DNA of 64,000 nucleotides from Desulfonatronospira thiodismutans ASO3-1 (GCF_000174435.1 NZ_ACJN02000002.1:997490-1061489), one strand, 5' to 3'; shown: positions 34,096-43,474, counted from the first letter of the stretch. Notes: generated from the letters alone by a model not told the origin. Program-made: numbers and translations.

Positions 34096-34966
34096 ATTCA
34101 GCCAGAGACATCCGCTGATTTTTGGTTTCATGCTCATAATAACGGCCGTGGTCACATTCATGCTGGCCATGGCCGTTTTTAATTTTCTTTTTTTTGATGG
34201 ACCAAAATTACGAACCCAGCCCAAAATCGGGGTGGTCAATGTCAGTGGGCTTATTACCGATTCCAGGGATATTGTGGACTGGATTCAGGAACTGGAAGAA
34301 AAAGATTCCGTAAAAGGGGTGCTTTTGAGGGTCAACTCCCCCGGAGGGGTGGTGGCCCCGTCCCAGGAGGTCTTCAGGGCTGTAAAGGACCTGGCCCGGG
34401 AGAAGCCAGTGGTGGCCTCTCTGGGGTCTGTTGCGGCCTCGGGGGGATACTACGCCGCCAGTCCGGCCGGGGTGATAGTGGCCAATCCGGGAACGCTGAC
34501 GGCCAGCATCGGGGTCAAGGTCACCCTGACCAATATCCAGGAGCTTCTGCAGAAACTGGGCATCGAGGACCAGGGGGTCTACAGCGGTGAGTTCAAGGAT
34601 GCCGGGACAGTATCGCGGCCCATGACCGAGGAGGAGAGAGAATACTTTCAGGGCCTGGTGGATGATATGCACGAGCAGTTTGTACAGGACGTGGCCCTGG
34701 CCCGGGACATGGACGAGCAAAGGGTTTATGATCTGGCTGACGGCCGGGCCATGACCGGCAGGCAGGCCCTGGAGGCCGGTCTGGTGGATGAGCTGGGGGG
34801 CAGGAGCGAGGCCCTGGATATACTCTGCGAAAAGGTTCAGCTGCCCAGGGACGCAAAGCAGCTGGAAGGACCCGAGGAGAGAATGTCCATCCTGCGCAGG
34901 ATCTTAAGCGAGTTCTCCCTGGGGGACAATATCCCGGGACCAAGGTGGATTTTTACCTATGAGTGA
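34076..34966 (+). CDS. sppA: Signal peptide peptidase SppA (short form)
   Basis: A 296-residue membrane-anchored serine protease with one N-terminal helix (residues 14-40). The catalytic pair is Ser122 in AASGGYYAAS and Lys174 in YSGEFKDAG, the spacing of short SppA such as the Bacillus enzyme. It degrades signal peptides after cleavage, on the outer face of the membrane. Translationally coupled to rpsA by overlap and to mqnE by an 8-base overlap. Confidence 0.9.
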   Translation: METSKTKFSQRHPLIFGFMLIITAVVTFMLAMAVFNFLFFDGPKLRTQPKIGVVNVSGLITDSRDIVDWIQELEEKDSVKGVLLRVNSPGGVVAPSQEVFRAVKDLAREKPVVASLGSVAASGGYYAASPAGVIVANPGTLTASIGVKVTLTNIQELLQKLGIEDQGVYSGEFKDAGTVSRPMTEEEREYFQGLVDDMHEQFVQDVALARDMDEQRVYDLADGRAMTGRQALEAGLVDELGGRSEALDILCEKVQLPRDAKQLEGPEERMSILRRILSEFSLGDNIPGPRWIFTYE

Positions 34967-36026
34967 TACGGACAACATTTTAAGCAAGGTGCATGACGGC
35001 GGGCGTATCAGCCCGGAAGAGGCCCTGCACCTGGCCCGGTCCGCAGATGTGCATAAGCTTGGACGAGCGGCCCTGGCGGTTCGTACCAGGCTGTTCGGGG
35101 ATCAGGCCTTTTTCGTATACAACCAGCACTTAAATTATACCAATATCTGCAGCAACGCCTGCCGGTTCTGCGCCTACAGCAAGAGGGCAGGGGAAGAAGG
35201 CGCTTACGTCATGAGCGTGGACCAGATCCGGGTCGCCGTAAAGAGCCGGATGCATGAGCCCATTGACGAGATTCATGTGGTGGGGGGCCTGAATCCGGAT
35301 CTGCCTTATGACTATTACCTGGAAATGCTGAAGTCCATCAAGGAGATCCGCCCGGAAGTACATATCAAGGCCTTTACCGCGGTGGAAATAGCCTACCTGG
35401 CCGGGCAGTATGAAAAGACGAGAGAGCAGGTATTGACCGAGTTCGTGCAGGCCGGACTGGATGCCCTGCCCGGAGGCGGAGCCGAGGTCTTTTCCCCGCA
35501 GCTGCGCAGACACCTCTGCCCGGAAAAGCTTTCCGGAGAAGAGTGGCTCAAGGTGCATGAACTGGCCCACAGCCTGAATATACCCACCAACTGCACCCTT
35601 CTTTTCGGTCACGTGGAGTCCTGGGTGGATCGCCTGGATCATCTGCAGGCCCTGCGCGATCTGCAGGACAGAAGCAGCGGATTTCTGTGCTTTATACCCC
35701 TGCCTTATCAGCCGGGCAGAAATGAATTGCAGGCCGCAGGACCCGACGGTGTGGACCTGGTCAAGATGTGGGCTATATCGCGTATTTTCCTGGATAATAT
35801 CAAGCACATCAAGGCTTACTGGGCCTTTTGCGGTATCAAGGCCGCTCAGCTTGGCCTCTGGTACGGGGCTGATGATTTCGACGGGACCATAGTCGAGGAA
35901 AAGGTGGGCCACGCCGCAGGTGCGGATACACCCACAGGCCTTGGGGTTGATCAGCTAAAGCACCATATCCGGGCCGCGGGGATGAAACCGGTGCGCAGGG
36001 ATTCCTTTTTTCAGCCCAGGTCTTGA
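34959..36026 (+). CDS. mqnE: Aminofutalosine synthase
   Basis: A 355-residue radical-SAM enzyme. The cluster motif is Cys64, Cys68 and Cys71 in CSNACRFC, followed by the family marks HVVGGLNPDLPYDYY and TNCTLLFGHVES. MqnE joins chorismate-derived carboxyvinyl-benzoate to SAM-derived adenosine in the futalosine route to menaquinone. MqnC is similar, but the GGLNPDLPYDYY block fits MqnE best. No other mqn gene is in the window. Overlaps its neighbours on both sides. Confidence 0.88.
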   Translation: MSDTDNILSKVHDGGRISPEEALHLARSADVHKLGRAALAVRTRLFGDQAFFVYNQHLNYTNICSNACRFCAYSKRAGEEGAYVMSVDQIRVAVKSRMHEPIDEIHVVGGLNPDLPYDYYLEMLKSIKEIRPEVHIKAFTAVEIAYLAGQYEKTREQVLTEFVQAGLDALPGGGAEVFSPQLRRHLCPEKLSGEEWLKVHELAHSLNIPTNCTLLFGHVESWVDRLDHLQALRDLQDRSSGFLCFIPLPYQPGRNELQAAGPDGVDLVKMWAISRIFLDNIKHIKAYWAFCGIKAAQLGLWYGADDFDGTIVEEKVGHAAGADTPTGLGVDQLKHHIRAAGMKPVRRDSFFQPRS

Positions 36027-37300
36027 TGGCGGAAACCGGCTCTTACCAGGAAGTAATTGTAGTCGGCGGAGGTCCTGCCGGCCTGATGGCCGCAGGTCAG
36101 GCGGCGTCCAGGGGGCTGCGGGTGGTCCTTCTGGAAAAAAAGCATCTGCCGGCCAGGAAGCTGGGCATTACCGGCCAGGGGCGCTGCAATCTCACCAATA
36201 CTGCTGCCATGAATGATTTCCTGCGCTCTTTCGGCCACGGGGCAAAATTTATGCGCTTTGCCCTGGGCCGCTTCTTTAACCAAGATCTTGTTTCATTTTT
36301 TGATGCACTGGGACTTGAGACCGTCGAGGAACGAGGAGGAAGGATCTTTCCGCGCACCCAGCAGGCCTCTGACGTGGTGCGCACCCTGGTCGGCTGGGTT
36401 AAAGAGTCTGGAGTGAAAATACAGTCCGGCAGGGCGGTAAGGCAGGTGGTTGCAGAGCAGGGCCGGGTCCAAGGTGTAGTTGCCGACAGGCAGGGTGCAA
36501 AAGAAGAGTTTGTCGGGACCGACAATATCATTATCGCCACAGGCGGGGCCTCGTTTCCGGCTACCGGGTCCACCGGAGACGGCTACGCTCTGGCCAGAGC
36601 TCTGGGGCATGAAATTGTCCCGGTCTACCCAGGCCTGGTCCCCTTAGAGACGGCGGGCGACACCGCCCCTATGATGCAGGGCTTAAGCCTTAGAAACGTG
36701 CAGGCCGGGATATATGTCCAGGGCAAAAAGCAGGCGCAAGACTTCGGGGAGATGCTTTTCACCCATTTCGGGGTTTCCGGACCCATTGTCCTGACCCTCA
36801 GCAGGGAGGCGGTCCAGGCCCTGAACCGAAACCAGGAAGTCAAACTGGTCATTGATCTAAAACCTGCGGTGAGCCACACCGCCTTGAAATCCAGGATATC
36901 CAGCCGAATGCATGCCCGGGGCAAAAGAAAGATTTCCAATATTCTCAAGGAATTTCTGCCCATAAAAATGATCCCCGTCTTTCTGGAGAAATCCGGCATT
37001 GACCCGGACAAGCCCGGCAGTGAACTCACCTCCCCGGAACACAAGGCCCTGCGTATGTGGTGCAAGGAGTTATGCCTGGATATCACCGGGCATCGGTCTT
37101 TTAACGAGGCCATAATCACTTCCGGAGGGGTGAAGCTCTCTGAGGTTGATCCCAGGACCATGCAGTCCAGAAAAGTAAGCGGCCTTTACTTTGCAGGCGA
37201 GGTTTTAGACATTGATGCAGACACAGGCGGCTACAACCTGCAGGCGGCTTTTTCCACGGGCTGGGTGGCCGGCAACTCTGTTGGCGCAAAAAAAGCTTAA
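36026..37300 (+). CDS. NAD(P)/FAD-dependent oxidoreductase (HI0933/YhiN/BaiN-like)
   Basis: A 424-residue flavoprotein. FAD-binding GGGPAGLMAAGQAASRG near residue 12, then the family-specific KLGITGQGRCNLTN near 44, and a C-terminal GEVLDIDADTGGYNLQAAFSTGW FAD loop. The BaiN/HI0933 family has no settled physiological role in most bacteria. The ATG at 36026 overlaps the mqnE stop by one base (TGATG); a TTG one codon earlier is less likely. A menaquinone-linked role is not implied by position alone. Confidence 0.85.
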   Translation: MAETGSYQEVIVVGGGPAGLMAAGQAASRGLRVVLLEKKHLPARKLGITGQGRCNLTNTAAMNDFLRSFGHGAKFMRFALGRFFNQDLVSFFDALGLETVEERGGRIFPRTQQASDVVRTLVGWVKESGVKIQSGRAVRQVVAEQGRVQGVVADRQGAKEEFVGTDNIIIATGGASFPATGSTGDGYALARALGHEIVPVYPGLVPLETAGDTAPMMQGLSLRNVQAGIYVQGKKQAQDFGEMLFTHFGVSGPIVLTLSREAVQALNRNQEVKLVIDLKPAVSHTALKSRISSRMHARGKRKISNILKEFLPIKMIPVFLEKSGIDPDKPGSELTSPEHKALRMWCKELCLDITGHRSFNEAIITSGGVKLSEVDPRTMQSRKVSGLYFAGEVLDIDADTGGYNLQAAFSTGWVAGNSVGAKKA

Positions 37301-37381
37301 GCAGGGGGTGGTGAACCATTGCAGGCTTTATTCAGGTTATACTTGCCTCTGGTGCAGCCTTCTGTTAACTCTTGAGAATAT

Positions 37382-38446
37382 ATGTGGGAGCTCATCATTG
37401 CCTTCTCCCTTGCGGTGGTTGTATCCGCATTTTGTTCCATCGCCGAGGCTGCGCTTTACTCCGTTCCCTGGAGCTTTATAGAAAGGCTTAAGAAGGAAAA
37501 GAAAAAAAGCGGGGAGTTGCTGTATAAACTGCGCTCCAGGATCGACCAGCCCATTACCGCCATTTTGACCCTGAACACCCTGGCCAACACAGCAGGCGCG
37601 GCCATAGCCGGAGCTGCCGCAGCCAGTGTGTTCGGTGCGCAGAATCTTATCTATTTTTCCATTGTCTTTACCCTGACAATACTTATATTCTCAGAAATCA
37701 TCCCCAAAACCATGGGCGTAGTGTTCAACAGGCGCGTGGCACCAATTCTGGCCAAGCCTCTGGTGGCCCTGGTGTGGGTGTTAAAGCCGGTAATAGTGGT
37801 GTGCAGGTACCTGGTGGTCTTTATTGAAAGAAAAAAGGCTGGGCCAACCACTTCTGAGGAGGACCTGCTGGCCATGCTCAGCCTGACGCGCCGTTCCGGG
37901 GTCATAAAGCCTTATGAGGAACTGACCATCCAGAATATTTTATCCCTGGACAAGAAGATGGTCAGGGATATCATGACCCCCAGGATGGTGATTTTTTCCC
38001 TTCCGGCGAAAATGACCGTTTCAGAGGCCAGGGAGTACAAGACCTTCTGGCCGCACAGCCGCATACCGGTATATGAAGGGGATGATCCCGAGGATGTGGT
38101 GGGGATTGTCAGCCGCAGCCAGATCCTGGATGCACTGGCCAGAGATCAGGACCACATCAGACTGGAAGACCTTATGCGTCGGGTGGACTTCGTGGTGGAG
38201 ACCATGAGTCTGGACCGTCTGCTCATCAAATGCCTCAATTCCAGAGTGCATCTTTTTATGGTCCTGGATGAATACGGCGGTATTGCCGGACTGGTTACCC
38301 TGGAGGATGTCATGGAAGAGATTCTGGGCAAGGAAATTGTTGACGAGACAGATGAGGTGGTTGATATGCGTGAGATGGCCAGGCAGAGCAGGGCGGAGCT
38401 TAAAAGCCGGAGCAGATCAGGAGTGGGTGAAAAGGGTTCCCAATGA
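37382..38446 (+). CDS. CNNM/CBS-domain membrane protein (HlyC/CorC family)
   Basis: A 354-residue protein. DUF21/CNNM membrane domain, residues about 1-150: SAFCSIAEAALYSV, ILTLNTLANTAGAAIAGA and FSEIIPKTMGV are typical. Two CBS domains follow, with MTPRMVIFSLP and LFMVLDEYGGIAGLVTLEDVMEEILG. The usual C-terminal CorC_HlyC domain is missing; the protein ends in a basic tail. Such proteins are proposed to move or sense Mg2+ or Na+. Confidence 0.87.
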   Translation: MWELIIAFSLAVVVSAFCSIAEAALYSVPWSFIERLKKEKKKSGELLYKLRSRIDQPITAILTLNTLANTAGAAIAGAAAASVFGAQNLIYFSIVFTLTILIFSEIIPKTMGVVFNRRVAPILAKPLVALVWVLKPVIVVCRYLVVFIERKKAGPTTSEEDLLAMLSLTRRSGVIKPYEELTIQNILSLDKKMVRDIMTPRMVIFSLPAKMTVSEAREYKTFWPHSRIPVYEGDDPEDVVGIVSRSQILDALARDQDHIRLEDLMRRVDFVVETMSLDRLLIKCLNSRVHLFMVLDEYGGIAGLVTLEDVMEEILGKEIVDETDEVVDMREMARQSRAELKSRSRSGVGEKGSQ

Positions 38447-38603
38447 TACAGACCCCGGTTATCAGAAGCAAGGGCTGACACAAAATGTCTTTAATCCATA
38501 CATATTAACATAAAATTAACTTTCCCGGTTTGGGGCTGGCGGAAGCAGCATGCTGGCGCGGATATGTATCCGCACTTAGACAGTGTATGGAATTTATTTG
38601 TGC

Positions 38604-38632
38604 TTGAATGCTGAACAAAGAAGGTGTAGTAT
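38604..38632 (+). promoter_or_regulatory. Candidate promoter of the ccm operon
   Basis: TTGAAT (38604-38609), 17-base spacer, TAGTAT (38627-38632), about 100 bases before ccmE. Nearby hairpins are GCGGATA-TG-TATCCGC and CCTGCAG-TAAAT-CTGCAGG, the latter in the leader. Confidence 0.5.
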
Positions 38633-38732
38633 TTTTTTGAACTACTGACCGCGTCGCCTGCAGTAAATCTGCAGGATTATGTTCAAGGGCTTGTCACCCG
38701 GTATAGAACACGATTTACAGGAGGACTTCTGT

Positions 38733-39143
38733 ATGTCCACACAAAAAAAATCAAAATTCATGTATCTTGCGGCTTTTTTGCTGATTTTTTCCGGAGTGGG
38801 ATACCTGGTGGTTACCAGTGTGACCCAGAGCAGCACTTACTTTCTTGAGGTCTCCGAGGCCCTGGCCATGGACCAGGACAAGCTGGACCGGGCCAGACTT
38901 TTCGGTAAGGTGGCAGAGGAAGAACTTGAAAGAGACAGTGATGCCCTGGGGGTGACCTTCATGCTTCAGGACAAGGATGACAAGGACAAGGTCATCCGGG
39001 TAAGATATGCTGGAGCGGTTCCCGATGCTTTCAGGCCCGGAGCCGGGGTTATTGTCGAAGGTCAGGCCAGGCCCGAGGAAGGGATTTTCATGGCCCACGA
39101 TCTCATGACCCAGTGTCCGTCCCGATACGAGAGCAAACAATAA
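38733..39143 (+). CDS. ccmE: Cytochrome c maturation heme chaperone CcmE (Cys variant)
   Basis: A 136-residue protein with an N-terminal membrane anchor (residues 9-28) and an OB-fold domain facing the periplasm (VTFMLQDKDDKDKVIRVRYAGAVPDAFRPG, VIVEGQ). In classical CcmE heme is bound covalently by His in H-x3-Y; here the site reads Cys128-P-S-R-Tyr132, the C-x3-Y variant described for Desulfovibrio and archaea. The ATG at 38733 has AGGAGGA upstream. It is followed by a terminator-like hairpin before ccmF. Confidence 0.92.
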   Translation: MSTQKKSKFMYLAAFLLIFSGVGYLVVTSVTQSSTYFLEVSEALAMDQDKLDRARLFGKVAEEELERDSDALGVTFMLQDKDDKDKVIRVRYAGAVPDAFRPGAGVIVEGQARPEEGIFMAHDLMTQCPSRYESKQ

Positions 39144-39174
39144 AGGCTTCCCCCGTCTCAACAGCTGAACCCAC

Positions 39175-39213
39175 AAAGGCTCTGCCTGCATCCCGGGGCG
39201 GGCCTTTATTTTT
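39175..39213 (+). terminator. Terminator or attenuator between ccmE and ccmF
   Basis: AAAGGC-T-CTGCC, 10-base loop, GGCGG-GCCTTT and then ATTTTTG. The position inside the operon suggests partial termination, giving more ccmE transcript than downstream genes. Confidence 0.5.
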
Positions 39214-39247
39214 GAATTAATCAACCCTGAAACAGTAGGATTTTCTC

Positions 39248-41152
39248 ATGCACTATCTGGGTTTTTTTGCACTGCTGACCTCGCTTATCATCATGATTCT
39301 CCTGGCTGCAGCTGCTTTTGCAGGATTATGGCGTATCAGAAGTACCGGAGAGGATATAAAGATCGTGCCCTGGCTGGAGAAGGGACAGGCAGCGGTTACG
39401 GGGTTGGTTACCCTTAGCTCTCTGGTGCTTCTCTGGGCTTTTATAACCCGGGATTTTACATATTCGTACGTTTACAGGAATTCTGATGAGTTTCTACCCA
39501 TGCATTATCAGGTTTCAGCCTTCTGGGCCGGTCAGGAAGGATCTCTTCTTTTCTGGCTGTGGGTGGTGGTCATCATGGCCGGCATCTGGCTTTTATCTCC
39601 TGTGTACAAGTCCCTGGCCAGGGACACCAAGGCCTGGTTCTGGGGGATGATGTTTATTGTCCAGGCTTTTTTACTGCTCATGCTTACCGGACCGAGCAAT
39701 CCCTTTATCGTTTATGATATCCAGCCCATGGGCGGAAGCGGGCTGAATCCTCTTCTGCAGAACGTGGGCATGATATTTCATCCGCCCATGACTTTTCTGG
39801 GTTACGCCGGCTTTACCATCCCGGCCTGCCTGGCTCTGGCCGGGTGGCTGAGCGGTGATCAGCGCAGCTGGATTTTCCAGTGCCGCAACTGGGTGCTTTT
39901 TGCCTGGGTCATGCTCACCGGCGGCGCTATACTTCTGGGCGGATGGTGGGCCTATATGGAACTGGGATGGGGCGGATACTGGGCCTGGGACCCGGTGGAA
40001 AACGCCTCGCTGATCCCCTGGCTTATAAGCACGGCTTTTCTGCATACAGCCATAGTGGGCAAGCAGAGAAACGTACTGCACCGATCCAACCTCATACTTA
40101 TCAGTCTTTCCCTGCTTACCTGCTTTTTCGCCACCTACCTGGTGCGAAGCGACGTCATCGAATCCCTGCATACTTTCGGCGGCCGGGGAGTAGGGGGTCC
40201 GCTGGTGATTTTCATGCTGGCAGGCCTTGCCCTTACTCTTTTCGTGGCTATGGCCGGGCAGAAGCAGAAAAGCGCCATGGACAGCCTTTGGAGTAAGCAG
40301 GGGCTTCTCATAGTGGTCTCCTGGATTTTTCTGGCCCTGGCCGTGATAGTGGCCATGGGCACCATGTGGCCGGTTATTTCCAATATCTGGACCGAGAGCC
40401 CCATGGGACTGGGGCCGGATTTTTACAACCGGGTATGCCTGCCGCTTTTTACTGCCATGGCCTTAGTCATGTGCGTCTGCCCCTGGTTCAACTGGCGACA
40501 GGGAATTCTGGACATGCAGGGACTGCTGGCGGTGGTTCTGGTTTTTGCAGTGTCCGTTGCCGGTCTCTGGATCGGAGGCATGCGAGATTTTATGCCCCTG
40601 ATTGCGGCTTCTGCAGGCACGGCAGGAATGGTGTCCATGATCTTTTATATCCTGTCCAGACGGGAATTGCGCCGCAGCCGTAAAGGCTGGGGGCTTTACC
40701 TGGTTCATTTCGGGGTGGCCATGATTGTGCTTGGGGTGGCCTTTTCCGGTCCGTACCAGGAGGAAATCCAGGTGCGGCTGAGCCAGGGTGAAAGCACTGA
40801 GATCAGCGGTTTTGAAGTCACCTATTCCGATTTCCGGGAAGAGCACGACCCCGGGGTGTCAATCTACGAGGCCAGGCTGGACGTAACCCGGGACGGCAAA
40901 GAGGTGGGCACCATGCTTCCTCAGCGCACCCTGCACCGCAACTTTGATCAGCCCTACTCGGAGGTCTCCACCATCTTTTCCCTGGGCAAGGAGGTTTATT
41001 CCACCATAATGGGGTTTGACCAGGAGCTCAATGTCACCTTTAAAATCAGTGTAAGCCCCCTGGTGAACTGGATCTGGATAGGCAGCATCATCCTTTGCCT
41101 GTCAATTTTTCTGATAATGGGCAGAGTAAGGATCAGGTCACCGGAGAATTAA
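39248..41152 (+). CDS. ccmF: Cytochrome c heme lyase subunit CcmF
   Basis: A 634-residue polytopic membrane protein with about 15 helices. The tryptophan-rich heme-handling WWD segment is GWGGYWAWDPVENASLIPWL near residue 240; conserved His residues include the LHTAIVGKQR region. The periplasmic C-terminal part (about 520-600, FEVTYSDFREEHDP) is present. It moves heme from CcmE to apocytochrome. In textbook systems it works with CcmH, which is not in this operon. Confidence 0.94.
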   Translation: MHYLGFFALLTSLIIMILLAAAAFAGLWRIRSTGEDIKIVPWLEKGQAAVTGLVTLSSLVLLWAFITRDFTYSYVYRNSDEFLPMHYQVSAFWAGQEGSLLFWLWVVVIMAGIWLLSPVYKSLARDTKAWFWGMMFIVQAFLLLMLTGPSNPFIVYDIQPMGGSGLNPLLQNVGMIFHPPMTFLGYAGFTIPACLALAGWLSGDQRSWIFQCRNWVLFAWVMLTGGAILLGGWWAYMELGWGGYWAWDPVENASLIPWLISTAFLHTAIVGKQRNVLHRSNLILISLSLLTCFFATYLVRSDVIESLHTFGGRGVGGPLVIFMLAGLALTLFVAMAGQKQKSAMDSLWSKQGLLIVVSWIFLALAVIVAMGTMWPVISNIWTESPMGLGPDFYNRVCLPLFTAMALVMCVCPWFNWRQGILDMQGLLAVVLVFAVSVAGLWIGGMRDFMPLIAASAGTAGMVSMIFYILSRRELRRSRKGWGLYLVHFGVAMIVLGVAFSGPYQEEIQVRLSQGESTEISGFEVTYSDFREEHDPGVSIYEARLDVTRDGKEVGTMLPQRTLHRNFDQPYSEVSTIFSLGKEVYSTIMGFDQELNVTFKISVSPLVNWIWIGSIILCLSIFLIMGRVRIRSPEN

Positions 41153-41251
41153 AATCCTGGTAACAGTTCATCAGTGGTGTGCGTAGACTGTCTGTTTTTA
41201 TCAGATGGCAAAAGTTACAAATTCTGTTTTTTAGCTGGTTGCAGTTATATC

Positions 41252-41932
41252 ATGCAGGAAAAGAATAATCAGAATATGCTCCTGGAGCTGGACCGGGTCA
41301 GCCATTTTTTTGACCAGCGGTTAGTGTTCAAAGATATCACCCTGAGCCTGGGCAAGGGCCAGGTGCTGCTTCTGGCCGGCCCCAACGGCGCGGGCAAGAC
41401 CACCCTGGTTAATATCATGACCGGGTTGATCCGGCCCGTGCACGGAACTGTCCAGGCCGGCGTGCCCAGCGGGAAGACAGCCTACCTGGGGCACCATACC
41501 TTTATTTATCCCGGGCTCAGTGCCCTGGAAAACCTGCGGTTCTGGGCCGGGATGTACAGCCTGGACAGAAGCGAAAAAGAGTTTTTAGACCTGCTGGCCC
41601 TGGTGGGGCTCAAGGGCTTTGCCTATGAAAACGCGCGCACATTTTCCAGGGGCATGTCCCAGAGGCTGAGCCTGGCCAGGGTGCTCATGCTTGAGCCTGA
41701 ACTTATTTTCCTGGATGAACCGGCCACCGGCATGGACGCCCAGTCCCGGCGCATGTTAAGAGAGGAAATTGGCAAGGCCAGGCAAAGGGGTGCTTCCATG
41801 GTCTGGGTCAGTCACAGCCTGGAAGAGGATCTGGATCTGGCAGACTTTGTTTTATACCTGGAAAATAAAAAGCAGGCTTACCTCGGCCCGGCCAAGGATT
41901 TCAGAGATCACTGCAGGGAGAACCAGCTGTGA
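41252..41932 (+). CDS. ccmA: Heme exporter ATP-binding protein CcmA
   Basis: A 226-residue ABC ATPase: Walker A GPNGAGKTT near residue 46, signature FSRGMSQRLSLARVL near 130, Walker B LIFLDEPATGMD near 151. With CcmB, C and D it releases holo-CcmE. The start at 41252 lacks a good ribosome site; an ATG eight codons later (MLLELDRVSHFF) is an alternative. It overlaps ccmB by 4 bases. Confidence 0.92.
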   Translation: MQEKNNQNMLLELDRVSHFFDQRLVFKDITLSLGKGQVLLLAGPNGAGKTTLVNIMTGLIRPVHGTVQAGVPSGKTAYLGHHTFIYPGLSALENLRFWAGMYSLDRSEKEFLDLLALVGLKGFAYENARTFSRGMSQRLSLARVLMLEPELIFLDEPATGMDAQSRRMLREEIGKARQRGASMVWVSHSLEEDLDLADFVLYLENKKQAYLGPAKDFRDHCRENQL

Positions 41933-42603
41933 CCTCCAGGCCCCTGGCCCTCATGGCCAAGGATCTGCGGCTGGTGTTCGCCGACGGAGCAGGCATTGTT
42001 CAGCCGGTGCTTCTGGGTCTTATCCTGGTTTTTGTCTTCAGCCTTTCCACCCCGGTGGGTGAGGATGTATCACCGCAGGCTGCCGCAGCTATTTTCTGGC
42101 TGGCCACCAGCTTTGCAGTGATCCTGGTGTTCAACACCCTGTACAGCAGCGAGGGGGCCAATCAGTCCAGGATAGGGCTGCTTCTGGCGCCCATGCCCAT
42201 ACAGTACATATGGATGGGCAAGGCCCTGGCCGGGGGGGTGCTGCTGTTAATGGCCCAGGCGGTTTTTCTTCCGGCAATAGTGGTTTTCCTGGGACAGGAC
42301 CAGGTAGTGTCCTGGCCGGGTGGAATCGGCTCCATCCTTCTGGTGGACTGGGGCCTGGTGGCGGTGGGCTCCCTTCTGGGGGCCATGTCCCAGGGGCACA
42401 GCGCCAGGGATTCCCTTTTAAGCGTGGTTATATTTCCATTGCTTATTCCTGTTCTGCTGGCCGGGATCAGCATGGGGTCCTATTTTCTCGGGGATGGATC
42501 AGGCGACGACTTAAGATCATGGATGGGGCTGGTTCTGGCGTTTAATGCAATGTTTACCGGCGCCGCTCTGCTTCTTTTTCCGTTTATCTATGGAGAGTAC
42601 TGA
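41929..42603 (+). CDS. ccmB: Heme exporter membrane protein CcmB
   Basis: A 224-residue protein with six predicted helices and the family start LALMAKDLRLVFADGAGIVQPVLLG plus FNTLYSSEGANQSRIGLLLAPMP. The GTG start overlaps the ccmA stop. It is the membrane partner of the CcmA ATPase. The normal ccmB-ccmC junction is disturbed by a small inverted-repeat element that begins 19 bases after the stop. Confidence 0.92.
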   Translation: MTSRPLALMAKDLRLVFADGAGIVQPVLLGLILVFVFSLSTPVGEDVSPQAAAAIFWLATSFAVILVFNTLYSSEGANQSRIGLLLAPMPIQYIWMGKALAGGVLLLMAQAVFLPAIVVFLGQDQVVSWPGGIGSILLVDWGLVAVGSLLGAMSQGHSARDSLLSVVIFPLLIPVLLAGISMGSYFLGDGSGDDLRSWMGLVLAFNAMFTGAALLLFPFIYGEY

Positions 42604-42622
42604 TAAAAGGTGCTTTTAACGC

Positions 42623-42710
42623 GCAACCATTCAGGGGATGCCTCAATCGGCCTGGGGACAGTCCCCAGGCCTGTGCCAGCAATCACTACCGAGGACCCCT
42701 GAATGGTTAC
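42623..42710. mobile_element. 88-bp MITE-like element between ccmB and ccmC
   Basis: Terminal inverted repeats GCAACCATTCAGGGG (42623-42637) and its partner at 42696-42710 (reading GTAACCATTCAGGGG inward, one mismatch). The direct repeat TTTAACGC lies immediately outside both ends (42615-42622 and 42711-42718), as expected of an 8-bp target duplication. Inside is a 23-base odd palindrome centred on A42660 with core GGGGACAGTCCCC. Too short to code. GTAA ends with an 8-bp duplication recall IS66-family transposons, so it may be a non-autonomous relative (inference). Confidence 0.75.
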
Positions 42711-42727
42711 TTTAACGCCGTGAGTAA

Positions 42728-43423
42728 ATGTACAAAATGAAATACAGCGATACCGTTTCATCCCTGCTGGTCCCCCTGGCCCTGGCCGGCGGGGCGGCCA
42801 TGGCCCTGGCGCAGTATTTTATCTGGTTTTACGCGCCTGTGGAAGCCACCATGGGCCTGGTGCAGAAAATATTCTATCTGCATCTGCCGTTGGCCTGGTG
42901 GGGACTGATATGTTTTTTCACTGTGTTTTGCGCCAGCATTGCTTTTCTCGTGCGCAAAAGTCCGGTCATGGACCAGCTGGCGGTTGCGGCGGCCGAGGTG
43001 GGACTGTTACTCAGCACGCTGGCCCTGGCCACGGGCTCTCTCTGGGCCAGGGTGTCCTGGAACACATGGTGGACATGGGATCCCAGGCTCTCCACAGCTC
43101 TTATCATGTGGTTTATTTACGCCGGTTACCTGGTGCTGCGCCAGTCCATAGAGGGACAGCGCAAGATGCGCATGGTGGCTGCTGTCCTGGGTGTGGTGGC
43201 CTTTTTGAATGTACCCCTGGTATTTTTGTCGGCCCGCATGTGGCGCAGCATTCATCCCGCTGTGTTCGCCTCTGAGGGCGGCGGCCTGGAACCGGAAATG
43301 ATGACCACTGTAGTGGTCTGCGTCATAGCCATGGGGTTAGTGACTGCGGCCCTGGTCCTGATGCGCTTCAGGCAGAAAAACCTGCAGGAGCGGCTGTGGA
43401 ATCTGTATATGTACAGGGATTGA
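42728..43423 (+). CDS. ccmC: Heme handling protein CcmC
   Basis: A 231-residue protein with six predicted helices and the WWD motif WNTWWTWDPRLSTALIMWF near residue 115. Conserved His residues before (YLHLPLAWWG) and after (RSIHPAVF) the motif fit the heme-axial-ligand positions. It loads heme on CcmE. It starts 18 bases after the 42623-42710 element and its flanking repeat. Stop is followed by word repeats and a second element. Confidence 0.93.
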   Translation: MYKMKYSDTVSSLLVPLALAGGAAMALAQYFIWFYAPVEATMGLVQKIFYLHLPLAWWGLICFFTVFCASIAFLVRKSPVMDQLAVAAAEVGLLLSTLALATGSLWARVSWNTWWTWDPRLSTALIMWFIYAGYLVLRQSIEGQRKMRMVAAVLGVVAFLNVPLVFLSARMWRSIHPAVFASEGGGLEPEMMTTVVVCVIAMGLVTAALVLMRFRQKNLQERLWNLYMYRD

Positions 43424-43425
43424 GC

Positions 43426-43474
43426 ATTGAGGAATTCAGGAATTTAGGTATTCAGGGATTCAAGAATTGAGGGG
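43426..43474. repeat. GGAATTCA/GGGATTCA words behind ccmC
   Basis: Directly after the stop codon: successive variants of GAGGAATTCAG, GAATTTAGGTATTCAG, GGGATTCAAG and AATTGAGGGG. The same vocabulary as at 7.55 and 21.33 kb. Confidence 0.6.
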
